Shown here: positions 10,458 to 19,231 of the stretch, one piece after another
Layout: every line of letters starts with the position of its first letter
Position numbering within the stretch: position 1 is the first letter of the stretch
Assembly (NCBI RefSeq): GCF_026712205.1
Contig: NZ_JAPPUW010000012.1
Location: 1-64,000, forward strand
Length of the DNA stretch: 64,000 nucleotides
Source of the DNA: Pelomonas aquatica
GTDB taxonomy: Bacteria; Pseudomonadota; Gammaproteobacteria; Burkholderiales; Burkholderiaceae_C
Reading direction: 5' to 3'
Made by a program: the position numbers and the translations under genes
Notes under the pieces: generated by a model
Databases searched by the model: none
What the model saw: the letters and a program-made list of their open reading frames with translations, nothing else
What the model was told of the DNA's origin: nothing

Positions 10458-12698
10458 ATGAGCGCCCACGAACACACGCATGCCGGGCACCGGCACGATC
10501 ACCACCACGGACATGGTCACTCGCCTGAGCACTCGCACGACCCAGGCTGCTGCCACGGCGCCGAACCCACGCCGCCGAGCATGCCGGCCGCCCGAGGTGG
10601 GCTGCTGCTGCGCATCCCGGCGATGGACTGCCCGACCGAGGAAGGCCAGATCCGCCGCGCGCTGGAGGGTTTCGCCGACGTGCGCCGCCTGCATTTCGAC
10701 CTGCCTGCGCGCGCGCTGAGCGTGGATGCGCCGGCGGCGTCGTGGGCCGCCATCACGGCCGCCATCGCCGGCGCCGGCTTCCAGACCGAGACGCTGTCCG
10801 CCCCGCCGGCCGCCGCGGACACGGCCAAGGCCCAGCGCGCCGAACTCCTGCGCCTGCTGGCCGCGCTGACCGTGGCCGTGGGCGCCGAGCTGTTGCACTT
10901 CCTCGCGCCCGACGGCATGGCCTGGCAGGCCGCCGGCATGGCGGTCGCCGCGCTCGCCGTCGCGCTGTCCGGCCTCGCGGTCTTCCGCAAGGGGCTGGCG
11001 GCCCTGCTGCGCGGCCAGCTCAACATCAATGCGCTGATGTCGGTCGCCGTCGCGGGCGCCTTCGCCATCGGCCAATGGCCCGAGGCCGCGATGGTGATGG
11101 CGCTGTACTCGCTGGCCGAGTTCATCGAAGCCCGCTCGGTGGAGCGCGCGCGCCATGCCATCACGGGCCTGCTGGCCCTGTCGCCTGAGCAGGCCGAGGT
11201 TCGCCAGCCCGACGGCAGCTGGGCCCGCGTGGACGCCAAGGCCGTGGCCGTGGGTGCAACCGCGCGCGTCAAGCCGGGCGAGCGCTTTGCGCTCGACGGC
11301 CGGGTTACGGCCGGCCGCAGCGCGGTGGACCAGTCGCCCGTCACCGGTGAAAGCATCCCGGTGGACAAGGCGACGGGCGACGCGGTCTTCGCCGGCACCA
11401 TCAACCAGGGCGGCGCGCTGGAGTTCGAAGTCACCAGGCCGGCCGGCGACACGGTGCTGGCCGGCATCATCCACGCCGTCGAGGCGGCCCAGGGCCAGCG
11501 CGCGCCGACGCAGCGCTTCGTCGACCGCTTCGCCGCCGTCTACACGCCGGCCGTCTTCGTGCTGGCGCTGGCCGTGGCCGTCGGCACGCCGGCGCTGCTG
11601 GGCTGGCCCTGGCTCACCGGCATCTACAAGGCGCTGGTGCTGCTCGTCATCGCCTGCCCCTGCGCGCTCGTCATCTCCACGCCGGTCACGGTGGTCAGCG
11701 GCCTGGCCGCGGCCGCGCGGCGCGGCATCCTCATCAAGGGCGGCGTGCACCTGGAGCAGGCGCGCAAGCTCAAGGTGCTGGCCCTGGACAAGACCGGCAC
11801 ACTCACCGAGGGCCGCCCGCGCCTCGTCGCGCAGCGCGTGCTCGCCGCCGACCTGGCCGAGGCGCGCGTGCTGCGCATCGCGCACAGCCTCGCGGCCCGC
11901 TCCGACCACCCGGTCTCCAAGGCCGTGGCGGCCGGGCTGGACGGCGAGGCGCTGCCGGTGGACGGCTTCGGCGCCGAGCTGGGCCACGGCGTGCATGGCC
12001 GCGTCGACGGGCTGGACGTCGTGCTGGGCAACCACCGCTGGATCCACGACCGCGGCCAATGCTCGCCCGAGCTGGAAGCCCTGATGCAGGCCCACGAGGC
12101 CCAGGGCCGCACCGTGTCGCTGCTGGCGGACGGCAGCCGCGTACTGGCGCTGTTCGCCGTCGCCGACACCACCAAGCCGACCAGCCGCGAGGCCGTCGCC
12201 GAGCTGCTGGCGCTGGGCGTGCGGCCCGTCATGCTGACGGGCGACAACCCGTCCACGGCCCAGGCCATCGGCGCCCAGGTCGGCATCGCCGACGTGCAGG
12301 CCAATCTGCTGCCGCAGGACAAGCAGCAGGCCGTCATCGCGCTGGGACGCCACGGCGCGGTCGGCATGGTGGGCGACGGCGTGAACGACGCGCCCAGCCT
12401 GGCCGCCGCCGCCATCGGCTTCTCGATGGGCGCGGCCGGCACCGACACCGCCAAGGACGCGGCCGACGTGCTCATCATGAACGACGACCTGCGCAAGCTG
12501 CCGGAGACGATCCGGCTCTCGAAGCGCACCTATGCCGTGCTGTGGCAGAACATCGTGCTGGCCCTGGGCATCAAGGCCGCGTTCTTCGTGCTGGCCGTGT
12601 TCGGCAGCGCGACGATGTGGATGGCCGTGTTCGCCGACATGGGCGCCAGCCTGCTGGTGGTGTTCAACGGGCTGAGGCTGCTGCGCAGCCGCCCATGA
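10458..12698 (+). CDS. cadA: P1B-type heavy-metal exporting ATPase (Cd/Pb/Zn)
   Basis: This inner-membrane pump exports divalent soft metals at the cost of ATP. The 746-residue protein starts with a His-rich tail (repeated HxH between residues 4 and 35) and a heavy-metal-associated domain with AMDCPTEEGQ. The transmembrane metal site is CPC in IACPCALVISTP, the phosphorylation site is DKTGTLTEG, and the hinge is GDGVNDAPSLAAA. These fit the ZntA/CadA subgroup. It is preceded by a MerR-type operator and a divergent cadR-like gene. The gene could equally be named zntA or pbrA; the metal preference needs experiment. Confidence 0.93.
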   Translation: MSAHEHTHAGHRHDHHHGHGHSPEHSHDPGCCHGAEPTPPSMPAARGGLLLRIPAMDCPTEEGQIRRALEGFADVRRLHFDLPARALSVDAPAASWAAITAAIAGAGFQTETLSAPPAAADTAKAQRAELLRLLAALTVAVGAELLHFLAPDGMAWQAAGMAVAALAVALSGLAVFRKGLAALLRGQLNINALMSVAVAGAFAIGQWPEAAMVMALYSLAEFIEARSVERARHAITGLLALSPEQAEVRQPDGSWARVDAKAVAVGATARVKPGERFALDGRVTAGRSAVDQSPVTGESIPVDKATGDAVFAGTINQGGALEFEVTRPAGDTVLAGIIHAVEAAQGQRAPTQRFVDRFAAVYTPAVFVLALAVAVGTPALLGWPWLTGIYKALVLLVIACPCALVISTPVTVVSGLAAAARRGILIKGGVHLEQARKLKVLALDKTGTLTEGRPRLVAQRVLAADLAEARVLRIAHSLAARSDHPVSKAVAAGLDGEALPVDGFGAELGHGVHGRVDGLDVVLGNHRWIHDRGQCSPELEALMQAHEAQGRTVSLLADGSRVLALFAVADTTKPTSREAVAELLALGVRPVMLTGDNPSTAQAIGAQVGIADVQANLLPQDKQQAVIALGRHGAVGMVGDGVNDAPSLAAAAIGFSMGAAGTDTAKDAADVLIMNDDLRKLPETIRLSKRTYAVLWQNIVLALGIKAAFFVLAVFGSATMWMAVFADMGASLLVVFNGLRLLRSRP

Positions 12699-12722
12699 AA
12701 ACGGCCGCCCGAGGGCGGCCGT
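12697..12722 (-). terminator. Terminator of the nitronate monooxygenase-like gene
   Basis: A 9-bp perfect stem ACGGCCGCC / GGCGGCCGT (12701-12709 and 12714-12722) has a CGAG loop. On the minus strand four T follow, fitting termination of the gene whose stop is at 12744. The T-run overlaps the stop codon of the ATPase gene on the other strand. Confidence 0.7.
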
Positions 12723-12743
12723 CGCGGCGACAGGGCCGGGCCT

Positions 12744-13697
12744 TCAGTTCAATGCCAGGCGTGCGCGCGCCGCGGCGTACTCACGCTTGAGGCGGGCCAC
12801 CAGCTGCGCCGCGGGCAGCACCTCGCGCACCGCACCGATGCCCTGACCGCTGCCCCAGATGTCCTTCCAGGCCTTGGCCGCGCCGCCGCCGAAGTTCATC
12901 TTGCTCGGGTCGCTCTCGGGCAGGTTCTCCGGGTCCAGGCCGGCTGCGACGACCGAGCCGCGCAAGTAGTTGCCGTGCACGCCGGTGAAGAGGTTGCTGT
13001 AGACGATGTCGTCGCTGTTGCTGGCGACGATCATCTGCTTGTAGGCCTCGCTGGCGCGCGCCTCTTCCGTCGCGATGAAGGCCGAGCCGATGTAGGCCAG
13101 GTCCGCGCCCATGGCCTGGGCGGCCAGGATGGCATCGCCCGTCGCCATCGAGCCCGACAGCGCCAGCGGGCCGTCGAACCATTCGCGGATCTCGTGGATC
13201 AGCGCGAACGGGCTCTTCACGCCCGCATGGCCGCCCGCGCCGGCCGCCACGGCGATGAGGCCGTCGGCGCCCTTCTCGATGGCCTTCTTCGCGAACTTGT
13301 TGTTGATGACGTCGTGCAGCACGATGCCGCCCCAGGCGTGCACGGCCTGGTTCACGTCCTCGCGCGCGCCGAGGCTGGTGATGACGATGGGCACCTTGTA
13401 CTTGGCGCAGACCTGCATGTCGTGCTCCAGGCGCTCATTGCTCTTGTGCACGATCTGGTTGATGGCGAACGGCGCGGCGGGCTGGTCCGGGTTGGCGCGG
13501 TCGTAGGCGGCCAGCTCCGTCGTGATCTCGTTCAGCCATTCGTCGAGCAGTTCGGCAGGCCGGGCGTTCAGCGCCGGCATGGAGCCGACGACGCCGGCCT
13601 TGCACTGCTCGATGACGAGCCTGGGGTTGCTGATGATGAACAGCGGCGAGCCGATGACCGGCAGCGGCAGGTTCTTCAGGATCGGTGGCAAAGCCAA
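12744..13697 (-). CDS. Nitronate monooxygenase / 2-nitropropane dioxygenase family flavoprotein
   Basis: This FMN-dependent TIM-barrel oxidoreductase of 317 residues may oxidise alkyl nitronates or act as an NAD(P)H-dependent reductase. The sequence shows the N-terminal PVIGSPLFIISNPRLV strand, the central GADGLIAVAAGAGGHAG phosphate-binding motif, and LALSGSMATGDAILAAQAMGADLAYIGSAFIATEEA in the C-terminal part. Length is usual for the family. It lies ten bases after the acyl-CoA dehydrogenase gene on the same strand, so the two are probably cotranscribed, and it is followed by a terminator. The physiological substrate is unknown. Confidence 0.9.
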   Translation of the reverse strand: MALPPILKNLPLPVIGSPLFIISNPRLVIEQCKAGVVGSMPALNARPAELLDEWLNEITTELAAYDRANPDQPAAPFAINQIVHKSNERLEHDMQVCAKYKVPIVITSLGAREDVNQAVHAWGGIVLHDVINNKFAKKAIEKGADGLIAVAAGAGGHAGVKSPFALIHEIREWFDGPLALSGSMATGDAILAAQAMGADLAYIGSAFIATEEARASEAYKQMIVASNSDDIVYSNLFTGVHGNYLRGSVVAAGLDPENLPESDPSKMNFGGGAAKAWKDIWGSGQGIGAVREVLPAAQLVARLKREYAAARARLALN

Positions 13698-13707
13698 TTC
13701 GGTCTCC

Positions 13708-15495
13708 TCAGAAGGCTTCGAGCGGCAGCTCGGTCACGCTGTCGGCGCCGTCGACGATGGCGGCGCGCAGCGCGCCGGTGCGCGGCAGGATGTGCTCGGC
13801 GTAGAAGCGCGCCGTGGCGATCTTGGCGCCCATGAAGGCGGGGTCGGTCGCCAGCATGTCTTCCGCCACCAGCAGCGCGCGGGCGAGCTGCCAGCCGGCG
13901 ACGAGGTTGCCGGCCAGCATCAGATAGGGCACGGAGCCGGCATAGGCGACGTTGGGATTGCCCTTGGCCTGGGCCGCGATGAAGTCGACGACGGCGAGGT
14001 AGTCCGCGCGCGACGCGCGCAGCGCCTTCAGCATGGCCCGGGCCGCCGCGCTGTCGCGCCTGGCCAGTGCGGCCTCGGTCGCCTCGATCTGGCCCGCCAC
14101 GGCACGCGCCAGCTGGCCGCCGTCGCGCGCCGTCTTGCGGCCGACGAGGTCGTTCGCCTGGATGGCCGTCGTGCCCTCGTAGATGGTCAGGATCTTCGCG
14201 TCACGGTAGTGCTGGGCCGCGCCGGTCTCCTCGATGAAGCCCATGCCGCCGTGCACCTGCACGCCGAGGTCGGTGACCTCCAGGCTCATCTCGGTGCTGT
14301 AGCCCTTCACCAGCGGCACCATGAAGTCGTAGAAGGCCTGGTTCTGCTTGCGGGCTTCCGCATCGGGGTGGTGGTGGGCCGCGTCGAAGGCCGCGGCGGC
14401 GGTGCTCGCCATCGCGCGGCAGCCCTCGGTCAGCGAACGCATCGTCATCAGCATGCGGCGCACGTCGGGGTGGTGGATGATGGCCGCGCTGCCGGCCACC
14501 GAGCCGTCCACCGGGCGGGACTGCACGCGGTCCTTCGCATAGGCCACGGCCTTCTGGTAGGCACGGTCCGCAATCGCGACGCCCTGCAGGCCGACGCCGT
14601 AGCGGGCCGCGTTCATCATGATGAACATGTACTCGAGGCCGCGGTTCTCCTGGCCGATCAGCGTGCCGATGGCGCCGCCGTGGTCGCCGAACTGCAGCAC
14701 GGCCGTGGGGCTGGCCTTGATGCCCATCTTGTGTTCGATGGACACGCAGTGGGCGTCGTTGCGGGCGCCCAGGCTGCCGTCGGCATTCACCATGAACTTG
14801 GGCACCAGGAACAGGCTGATGCCCTTCACGCCCTCCGGCGCGCCGGCCACGCGGGCCAGCACGAGGTGGACGATGTTCTCGGCCATGTCGTGCTCGCCGT
14901 AGGTGATGAAGATCTTGGTGCCGAAGATCTTGTAAGTGCCGTCGGCCTGCGGCTCGGCGCGCGTGCGCACCAGGGCCAGGTCGGAGCCGGCCTGCGGCTC
15001 GGTCAGGTTCATCGTGCCGGTCCAGGAGCCGTCCAGCAGCTTGGGGATGAAGATGGCCTTCTGCGCGTCGCTGCCGGCGGTCAGCAGCGCCTCGACGGCG
15101 CCGTCGGTCAGCAGCGGGCACAGCGCGAAACTCATATTGGCCGACTGCAGCATCTCGGCACAGGCCGCGGCGATGGTCTTGGGCGCACCCTGGCCGCCGA
15201 ATTCGGCCGGGTGCACCAGGCCCTGCCAGCCACCCTCGGCGTAGGCACGGAAGGCCTGCTTGAAGCCGGGCGTCGTCGTGACGACGCCGTCCTTCCACGA
15301 CGAGGGGTTCTTGTCGCCCTCGAAGTTCAGCGGCGCGATGACGTCCTGGGTCAGCTTGGCGCACTCGTCCAGCACGGCGGCGGCGGTGTCCAGGCCGAAG
15401 TCGGCAAAGGCGGGAATCTGTTGGGTCAGCGTCTCCAGGCCAGCGAGGTGCTGGATGTTGAAGAGCATGTCCTTGACGGGAGCTTGGTAACTCAT
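13708..15495 (-). CDS. Acyl-CoA dehydrogenase with C-terminal extension
   Basis: This FAD enzyme introduces a trans-2 double bond into an acyl-CoA and gives electrons to ETF. The 595-residue protein has the N-terminal helical domain, the FAD/substrate motif [12 protein letters not shown], and YGVGLQGVA. The C-terminal catalytic motif is [20 protein letters not shown], with the catalytic Glu in YEG. A further helical domain follows. This size and layout match the long-chain or 3-methylmercaptopropionyl-CoA (DmdC-like) class rather than the usual 380-residue enzymes. The adjacent upstream etfBA genes supply its likely electron acceptor. Chain-length specificity is not evident. Confidence 0.93.
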   Translation of the reverse strand: MSYQAPVKDMLFNIQHLAGLETLTQQIPAFADFGLDTAAAVLDECAKLTQDVIAPLNFEGDKNPSSWKDGVVTTTPGFKQAFRAYAEGGWQGLVHPAEFGGQGAPKTIAAACAEMLQSANMSFALCPLLTDGAVEALLTAGSDAQKAIFIPKLLDGSWTGTMNLTEPQAGSDLALVRTRAEPQADGTYKIFGTKIFITYGEHDMAENIVHLVLARVAGAPEGVKGISLFLVPKFMVNADGSLGARNDAHCVSIEHKMGIKASPTAVLQFGDHGGAIGTLIGQENRGLEYMFIMMNAARYGVGLQGVAIADRAYQKAVAYAKDRVQSRPVDGSVAGSAAIIHHPDVRRMLMTMRSLTEGCRAMASTAAAAFDAAHHHPDAEARKQNQAFYDFMVPLVKGYSTEMSLEVTDLGVQVHGGMGFIEETGAAQHYRDAKILTIYEGTTAIQANDLVGRKTARDGGQLARAVAGQIEATEAALARRDSAAARAMLKALRASRADYLAVVDFIAAQAKGNPNVAYAGSVPYLMLAGNLVAGWQLARALLVAEDMLATDPAFMGAKIATARFYAEHILPRTGALRAAIVDGADSVTELPLEAF

Positions 15496-15515
15496 TTGTT
15501 CCTCCAGACGGAGAC

Positions 15516-15551
15516 AAAAAGGGCGCCGCGACGACTGTGGTCGGGGCGCCC
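15516..15551 (-). terminator. Terminator after etfA
   Basis: GGGCGCCGCGAC (15521-15532) pairs with GTCGGGGCGCCC (15540-15551) with one mismatch. On the minus strand it is followed by five T. It separates etfBA from the acyl-CoA dehydrogenase gene, so the latter may depend on partial read-through. Confidence 0.75.
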
Positions 15552-15573
15552 GAGTGCGATTGCGTGGGCCGGC

Positions 15574-16506
15574 TTACAGCGCGTTGACGAGTTCCGGCAC
15601 GGCCGTGAACAGGTCGGCTTCCAGGCCGTAGTCGGCCACCGAGAAGATGGGCGCCTCGGCGTCCTTGTTGATCGCGACGATGACCTTGGAGTCCTTCATG
15701 CCGGCCAGGTGCTGGATCGCACCCGAGATGCCGCAGGCCACATAGAGCTGCGGCGCGACGATCTTGCCGGTCTGGCCGACCTGCCAGTCGTTGGGCGCGT
15801 AGCCCGCGTCGACGGCGGCGCGGCTGGCACCGAGGGCGGCGCCGAGCTTGTCGGCCAGCGGCGTCAGCACTTCCATGAACTTCTCGTTCGAGCCCAGCGC
15901 GCGGCCACCGGAGACGATGATCTTGGCGGCGGTCAGCTCGGGGCGGTCGCTCTTCGTCACCTCACGGCCGACGAAGCTGCTCCTGCCGGAGTCGGCGGAA
16001 GCGGCCACGGTCTCGACGGCGGCCGAGCCACCGGTGGCGGCGGCCGGGTCGAAGCCGGTCGTGCGCACGGTGACGACCTTGGTCGCGTCGCCGCTCTGCA
16101 CCGTCGCGATGGCGTTGCCGGCGTAGATCGGGCGCTCGAAGGTGTCGGCGCTGATGACCTTGGTGATGTCGCTCAGCTGGGCCACGTCCAGCAGGGCAGC
16201 CACGCGCGGCGCGACGTTCTTGCCGGCGGCGGTGGCGGGGAACAGGATGTGGCTGTAGCCCGAAGCCAGCGCGATGACTTGCGCGGCGACGTTCTCGGCC
16301 AGGCCTTCGGCCAGCGCGGCCGAGTCGGCGTGCAGCACCTTGGCGACGCCGGCGATCTGCGCGGCGGCCGCGGCAGCGGCGGCGGCGTTGTGGCCGGCCA
16401 CCAGCACATGCACATCGCCCCCCAGGGCGGCGGCGGCGGTGACGGTGTTCAGCGTGGCGGACTTCAGGGTGCCGTGGTCGTGTTCGGCAATGACAAGTGC
16501 GGTCAT
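15574..16506 (-). CDS. etfA: Electron transfer flavoprotein alpha subunit
   Basis: With EtfB it forms the FAD/AMP heterodimer that takes electrons from acyl-CoA dehydrogenases to ETF:ubiquinone oxidoreductase. The 310-residue protein starts [21 protein letters not shown]. It contains the C-terminal FAD-binding segment with [36 protein letters not shown] and [16 protein letters not shown]. The ATG at 16506 is preferred to a TTG one codon earlier because GGAG lies seven bases upstream. It follows etfB by 75 bases containing a hairpin, and a terminator follows. Confidence 0.96.
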   Translation of the reverse strand: MTALVIAEHDHGTLKSATLNTVTAAAALGGDVHVLVAGHNAAAAAAAAAQIAGVAKVLHADSAALAEGLAENVAAQVIALASGYSHILFPATAAGKNVAPRVAALLDVAQLSDITKVISADTFERPIYAGNAIATVQSGDATKVVTVRTTGFDPAAATGGSAAVETVAASADSGRSSFVGREVTKSDRPELTAAKIIVSGGRALGSNEKFMEVLTPLADKLGAALGASRAAVDAGYAPNDWQVGQTGKIVAPQLYVACGISGAIQHLAGMKDSKVIVAINKDAEAPIFSVADYGLEADLFTAVPELVNAL

Positions 16507-16534
16507 CAAAATCTCCAGATTCCTTGATCAGTTG

Positions 16535-16572
16535 GGGACAGAGCTACTCGCTTCGCTCGTGCGGTCTGTCCC
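16535..16572. repeat. Hairpin between etfB and etfA
   Basis: GGGACAGA (16535-16542) pairs with TCTGTCCC (16565-16572). The interior contains a second CGCTTCGCTCG-type fold. There is no T-run, so it is more likely an RNA-processing or repeat element inside the operon than a terminator. Confidence 0.6.
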
Positions 16573-16581
16573 ACAAGGTCA

Positions 16582-17346
16582 TCAGATGACCTTGGCTTCG
16601 GTCTTGAGCTTGGTCACCAGCGTGGCGACATCAGGCACCTTCACACCGGCGCCGCGCTTGGGCGGCTCGCTGACCTTCAGCGTCTTGATGCGCGGCGCCA
16701 CGTCCACGCCCAGGTCGGCGGGCTTGACGATGTCGAGCGGCTTCTTCTTGGCCTTCATGATGTTGGGCAGCGTGACGTAGCGCGGCTCGTTCAGGCGCAG
16801 GTCGGTCGTCACGACGGCCGGCAGGCTCAGGGACACGGTCTCGAGGCCGCCGTCCACTTCGCGGGTCACGTTGACCTTGTCGCCGGCCACTTCCACCTTG
16901 GAGGCGAAGGTGCCCTGCGGCATGCCGGTCAGCGCAGCCAGCATCTGACCGGTCTGGTTGCAGTCGTCGTCGATGGCCTGCTTGCCGAGGATGACCAGGG
17001 ACGGACCTTCCTTGTCGACCAGCGCCTTCAGCAGCTTGGCCACGGCCAGCGGCTGCAGTTCGACGTCGGCGGGCGTTTCCACCAGGATGGCGCGGTCCGC
17101 GCCGATGGCCATGGCCGTGCGCAGGGTCTCCTGGCACTGCGTGACGCCGCAGGACACGGCGATCACCTCGCCCCCCTCGCCCAGGGCGCCCTTCTCCTTC
17201 AGGCGCACAGCCTCTTCGACGGCGATCTCGTCGAAGGGGTTCATCGACATCTTCACGTTGGCGATGTCAACGCCCGTGCCGTCGCTCTTCACGCGCACCT
17301 TGACGTTGTAGTCCACGACGCGTTTGACAGGGACCAAGACCTTCAT
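16582..17346 (-). CDS. etfB: Electron transfer flavoprotein beta subunit
   Basis: This is the AMP-binding partner of EtfA. The 254-residue protein starts [27 protein letters not shown]. It has the family pattern [23 protein letters not shown], the [24 protein letters not shown] signature, and [29 protein letters not shown] near the C-terminus. It is the first gene of etfBA. A palindrome lies 19 to 34 bases upstream of the start and may be the operator. Neighbouring acyl-CoA dehydrogenase and nitronate monooxygenase-like genes suggest a role in fatty-acid or branched-chain acid oxidation. Confidence 0.96.
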   Translation of the reverse strand: MKVLVPVKRVVDYNVKVRVKSDGTGVDIANVKMSMNPFDEIAVEEAVRLKEKGALGEGGEVIAVSCGVTQCQETLRTAMAIGADRAILVETPADVELQPLAVAKLLKALVDKEGPSLVILGKQAIDDDCNQTGQMLAALTGMPQGTFASKVEVAGDKVNVTREVDGGLETVSLSLPAVVTTDLRLNEPRYVTLPNIMKAKKKPLDIVKPADLGVDVAPRIKTLKVSEPPKRGAGVKVPDVATLVTKLKTEAKVI

Positions 17347-17364
17347 CGAAAACTCCAGCTCGAA

Positions 17365-17380
17365 TTGACGTAAACGTTAA
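17365..17380. promoter_or_regulatory. Palindromic operator candidate upstream of etfB
   Basis: TTGACGTAAACGTTAA is an imperfect palindrome (TTGACGT / ACGTTAA, six of seven positions symmetric) just upstream of etfB. It resembles the ACGT-containing sites I associate with LiuR-type MerR regulators of branched-chain acid catabolism. That assignment is from memory and unproven. Confidence 0.4.
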
Positions 17381-17519
17381 TTGGATTCTACGGGGCGCTC
17401 CGGGTGGGGCCACGCATAAAAAAGCACGATCGTTCGATTCTAGCCAGACCCTTGCCGGCCGCGGGCGAAGCTTTTTTGGAGAGCCCTCTCGAAATCGTGA
17501 AGCTAGACTGCACGCGCCC

Positions 17520-18320
17520 ATGCAGACTGCCCCCTCCCCGCGCCGAGAGATCGGCGTCTTCGACTCCGGCGTCGGCGGCTTCACGGTGCTGCGCGAACTG
17601 CGCGCGCTGCTGCCCACCGCCCGGCTGCGCTATCTGGCCGACACGGCCCATGCGCCCTACGGCAACCGCAGCCCCGAGGACATCCGCGCGCGCAGCATCG
17701 CGATCACCGAGCACCTGATCGAGCAGGGCGCCGAGCTCATCGTCGTCGCCTGCAACACGGCCACGGCCCATGCCATCGAGGCCCTGCGCGCCCGCTGGCC
17801 CGCCCTGCCCTTCGTCGGTACCGAACCCGGCATCAAGCCCGCCGTCGCCGCAACGCGCAATGGCCACATCGGCCTGCTGGCCACGCCCGCGACCGCCGCG
17901 AGCGCACGGCTGCGGGCATTGATCGAGCGGCATGCCGGAACGAGCGAAGTGGTCGTGCAAGGCTGCCCCGGAGTCGTCGACCGCATCGAGGCCGGCGACC
18001 TCGACAGCACCGAACTGCGCGCCCTGGTCGCCCGCCACTGCGAACCGCTGCGGGCCGCCGGCGTCGACACCGCCTTGCTCGGCTGCACGCACTACCCGCT
18101 GATCGAGCCGCTGTGGCGGGCGGCCCTCGGCCCGGACGTGAAGCTGCTGCACATCGAGACCGCCGTCGCCCGCCGGGCCACGGACCTGTGGGCACCTGGC
18201 CCGGAGTCCCCTGCGCTGCACATCGAGACCAGCGGCGACCCTGTCCAACTGCGCTGCTGGGTCGAGCGCGTGCTGGGTTGGTGCGAGTCGGATGTCCGGC
18301 ACTGGTCTGCGGCCCCGTGA
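17520..18320 (+). CDS. murI: Glutamate racemase
   Basis: This cofactor-independent racemase makes D-glutamate for peptidoglycan. The 266-residue protein has the catalytic pair Cys78 (VVACNTATAHA) and Cys189 (LLGCTHYPLIEP), with His191 next to it. The N-terminal IGVFDSGVGGFTVLREL motif carries the conserved Asp-Ser. Length is typical. It stands alone on the plus strand, divergent from etfB across 173 bases, and is followed by the small YjfB-like gene. Confidence 0.97.
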   Translation: MQTAPSPRREIGVFDSGVGGFTVLRELRALLPTARLRYLADTAHAPYGNRSPEDIRARSIAITEHLIEQGAELIVVACNTATAHAIEALRARWPALPFVGTEPGIKPAVAATRNGHIGLLATPATAASARLRALIERHAGTSEVVVQGCPGVVDRIEAGDLDSTELRALVARHCEPLRAAGVDTALLGCTHYPLIEPLWRAALGPDVKLLHIETAVARRATDLWAPGPESPALHIETSGDPVQLRCWVERVLGWCESDVRHWSAAP

Positions 18321-18363
18321 TTTCCGCCCTCAAGTCGGCGCAGCAATGGCCGATAGACCGCAG

Positions 18364-18579
18364 ATGAACATCACCAGTTCCGCCAGCATCGGCGCGGCTG
18401 TCAACAGCGCCTCCAACAGCGACCCGGACACCGTTCAAGGCGTGGCGAGCACGCTGATGCTGAAAAAAGCACTGGACGTGCAAGCTCAGGGAGCCATCGC
18501 GCTGCTCAATGCGCTGCCGCAGCAGCCGGCCCTGGCGACCGAGGGCAGTGTGGGTCGCAACATCAACACCTTTGCCTGA
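18364..18579 (+). CDS. YjfB-like putative motility protein
   Basis: The 71-residue protein starts MNITSSASIGAAVNSASNSD and continues with VASTLMLKKALDVQAQGAIALLNALPQQP. The LLKKALDxQ..GAxALLxAL pattern matches small YjfB-family proteins, often found near motility genes; their biochemical role is not known. No flagellar gene is seen nearby. The ATG at 18364 is chosen because the conserved segment begins there, although the frame is open for 24 codons upstream. It ends 31 bases before the proposed displaced 3' end of tRNA-Leu. Confidence 0.75.
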   Translation: MNITSSASIGAAVNSASNSDPDTVQGVASTLMLKKALDVQAQGAIALLNALPQQPALATEGSVGRNINTFA

Positions 18580-18610
18580 GGCCCCTCCCGGAGCCAGCCG
18601 GCACTGATCC

Positions 18611-18620
18611 TGGTGCGCGG
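18611..18620 (-). tRNA. Displaced 3' end of the split tRNA-Leu(UAA) (CCGCGCACCA)
   Basis: On the minus strand these ten bases read CCGCGCACCA. Joined to the truncated tRNA-Leu that ends ...CCCGTC at 24470, they complete CCCGCGC-A-CCA. This is the exact complement of that tRNA's 5' strand GCGCGGG plus discriminator and CCA. They lie on the same strand in the right order, with the recombinase element between. A local palindrome GTGCGC-G-GCGCAC overlaps the junction, so a chance match is not fully excluded. Confidence 0.65.
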
Positions 18621-18641
18621 CGCACGTACTAGCAGGTTTTG

Positions 18642-18746
18642 AAAAAATGGACAGCCCCGCAGCCTAGAGAATCAACAACTTAGCGAGGCCAGCCATGTCC
18701 ATCAATTCTTGACAAAAATGGACACGACAGGCCGGTTTTGTCCATT
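18642..18746. repeat. Four ATGGACA motifs near the left end of the element
   Basis: ATGGACA occurs four times in 105 bases, twice direct (AAAAAATGGACAGC from 18642 and AAAAATGGACA from 18714) and twice inverted (ATGTCCAT near 18695 and TGTCCATT at 18739-18746). The last direct and last inverted copies form an 8-bp inverted repeat, AATGGACA / TGTCCATT. TGGACAGC also occurs, facing inward, 49 bases inside the right end. These are candidate recombinase-binding sites. The rest of 18580-18853 shows a short hairpin (18795-18811) and no gene. Confidence 0.6.
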
Positions 18747-18853
18747 CCATGAGGAGGCGTTCGTCGCATGTCGTCGCGCGGGCCGACCGCGCGCCCCCTG
18801 CTTCGCAGGGGCAGGCGACCGATGCTCCTCTGCACCGGCATAGCACTCAACGG

Positions 18854-19231
18854 TTATTGTCTTGAGGTATCCCTACCGCCCTTGAGCTGTACGATTTTGC
18901 CAGCTGTGTACGCCTCAAGCTGCGCCTTCAAGGTATATATCTCGTCAAGCAGGTTGATTTCGCGCTCGATAGATTCATCAAGAAGCTGTCGCAAACTCTT
19001 TTTGTCGTCGGTCAATTGTTTGATCTTAGCCTTTGGCTCAGCCCGCTTTTCCGCAATCTCTTCAGCCGCGGCATCTATTGCCTTGATGAGGTCTTCAAAG
19101 ACCGCTCGTGAGCGCTTTATCGAGCCCTTCTTGTTGCCGGCTTCAATCGCTACGGTGTCGTTATTGATCTTCGAACCGCGCTTTTTAAGCCGCTCTAGCG
19201 CTGCGTAATAGGCCTCAAGTGCTTCAGACAT
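18854..19231 (-). CDS. Small coiled-coil accessory protein of the recombinase element (TnpC-like)
   Basis: The 125-residue protein starts MSEALEAYYAALERLKKRGS. An N-terminal basic segment (INNDTVAIEAGNKKGSIKRSR) could be a DNA-binding helix-turn-helix. It is followed by a long helical, heptad-like region (IDAAAEEIAEKRAEPKAKI to YTLKAQLEAYTAGK). Size, layout and position after the recombinases resemble TnpC of Tn554, which sets insertion orientation or frequency, or the small partner of trio systems. Its start overlaps the end of the third recombinase gene by eight bases, which implies translational coupling. Longer upstream in-frame sequence overlaps that gene and is not used. Confidence 0.75.
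   Translation of the reverse strand: MSEALEAYYAALERLKKRGSKINNDTVAIEAGNKKGSIKRSRAVFEDLIKAIDAAAEEIAEKRAEPKAKIKQLTDDKKSLRQLLDESIEREINLLDEIYTLKAQLEAYTAGKIVQLKGGRDTSRQ

Noticed and set aside
18364-18579. YjfB-like gene as part of the mobile element
   Set aside because: It lies outside the proposed left junction at 18620 and has the GC-rich character of the chromosome.
18612-18625. Palindrome GTGCGC-G-GCGCAC as the sole reason for the tRNA-end match
   Set aside because: The palindrome is real and could create part of the match. It does not explain the preceding TGG (CCA) nor the exact join with the truncated tRNA.
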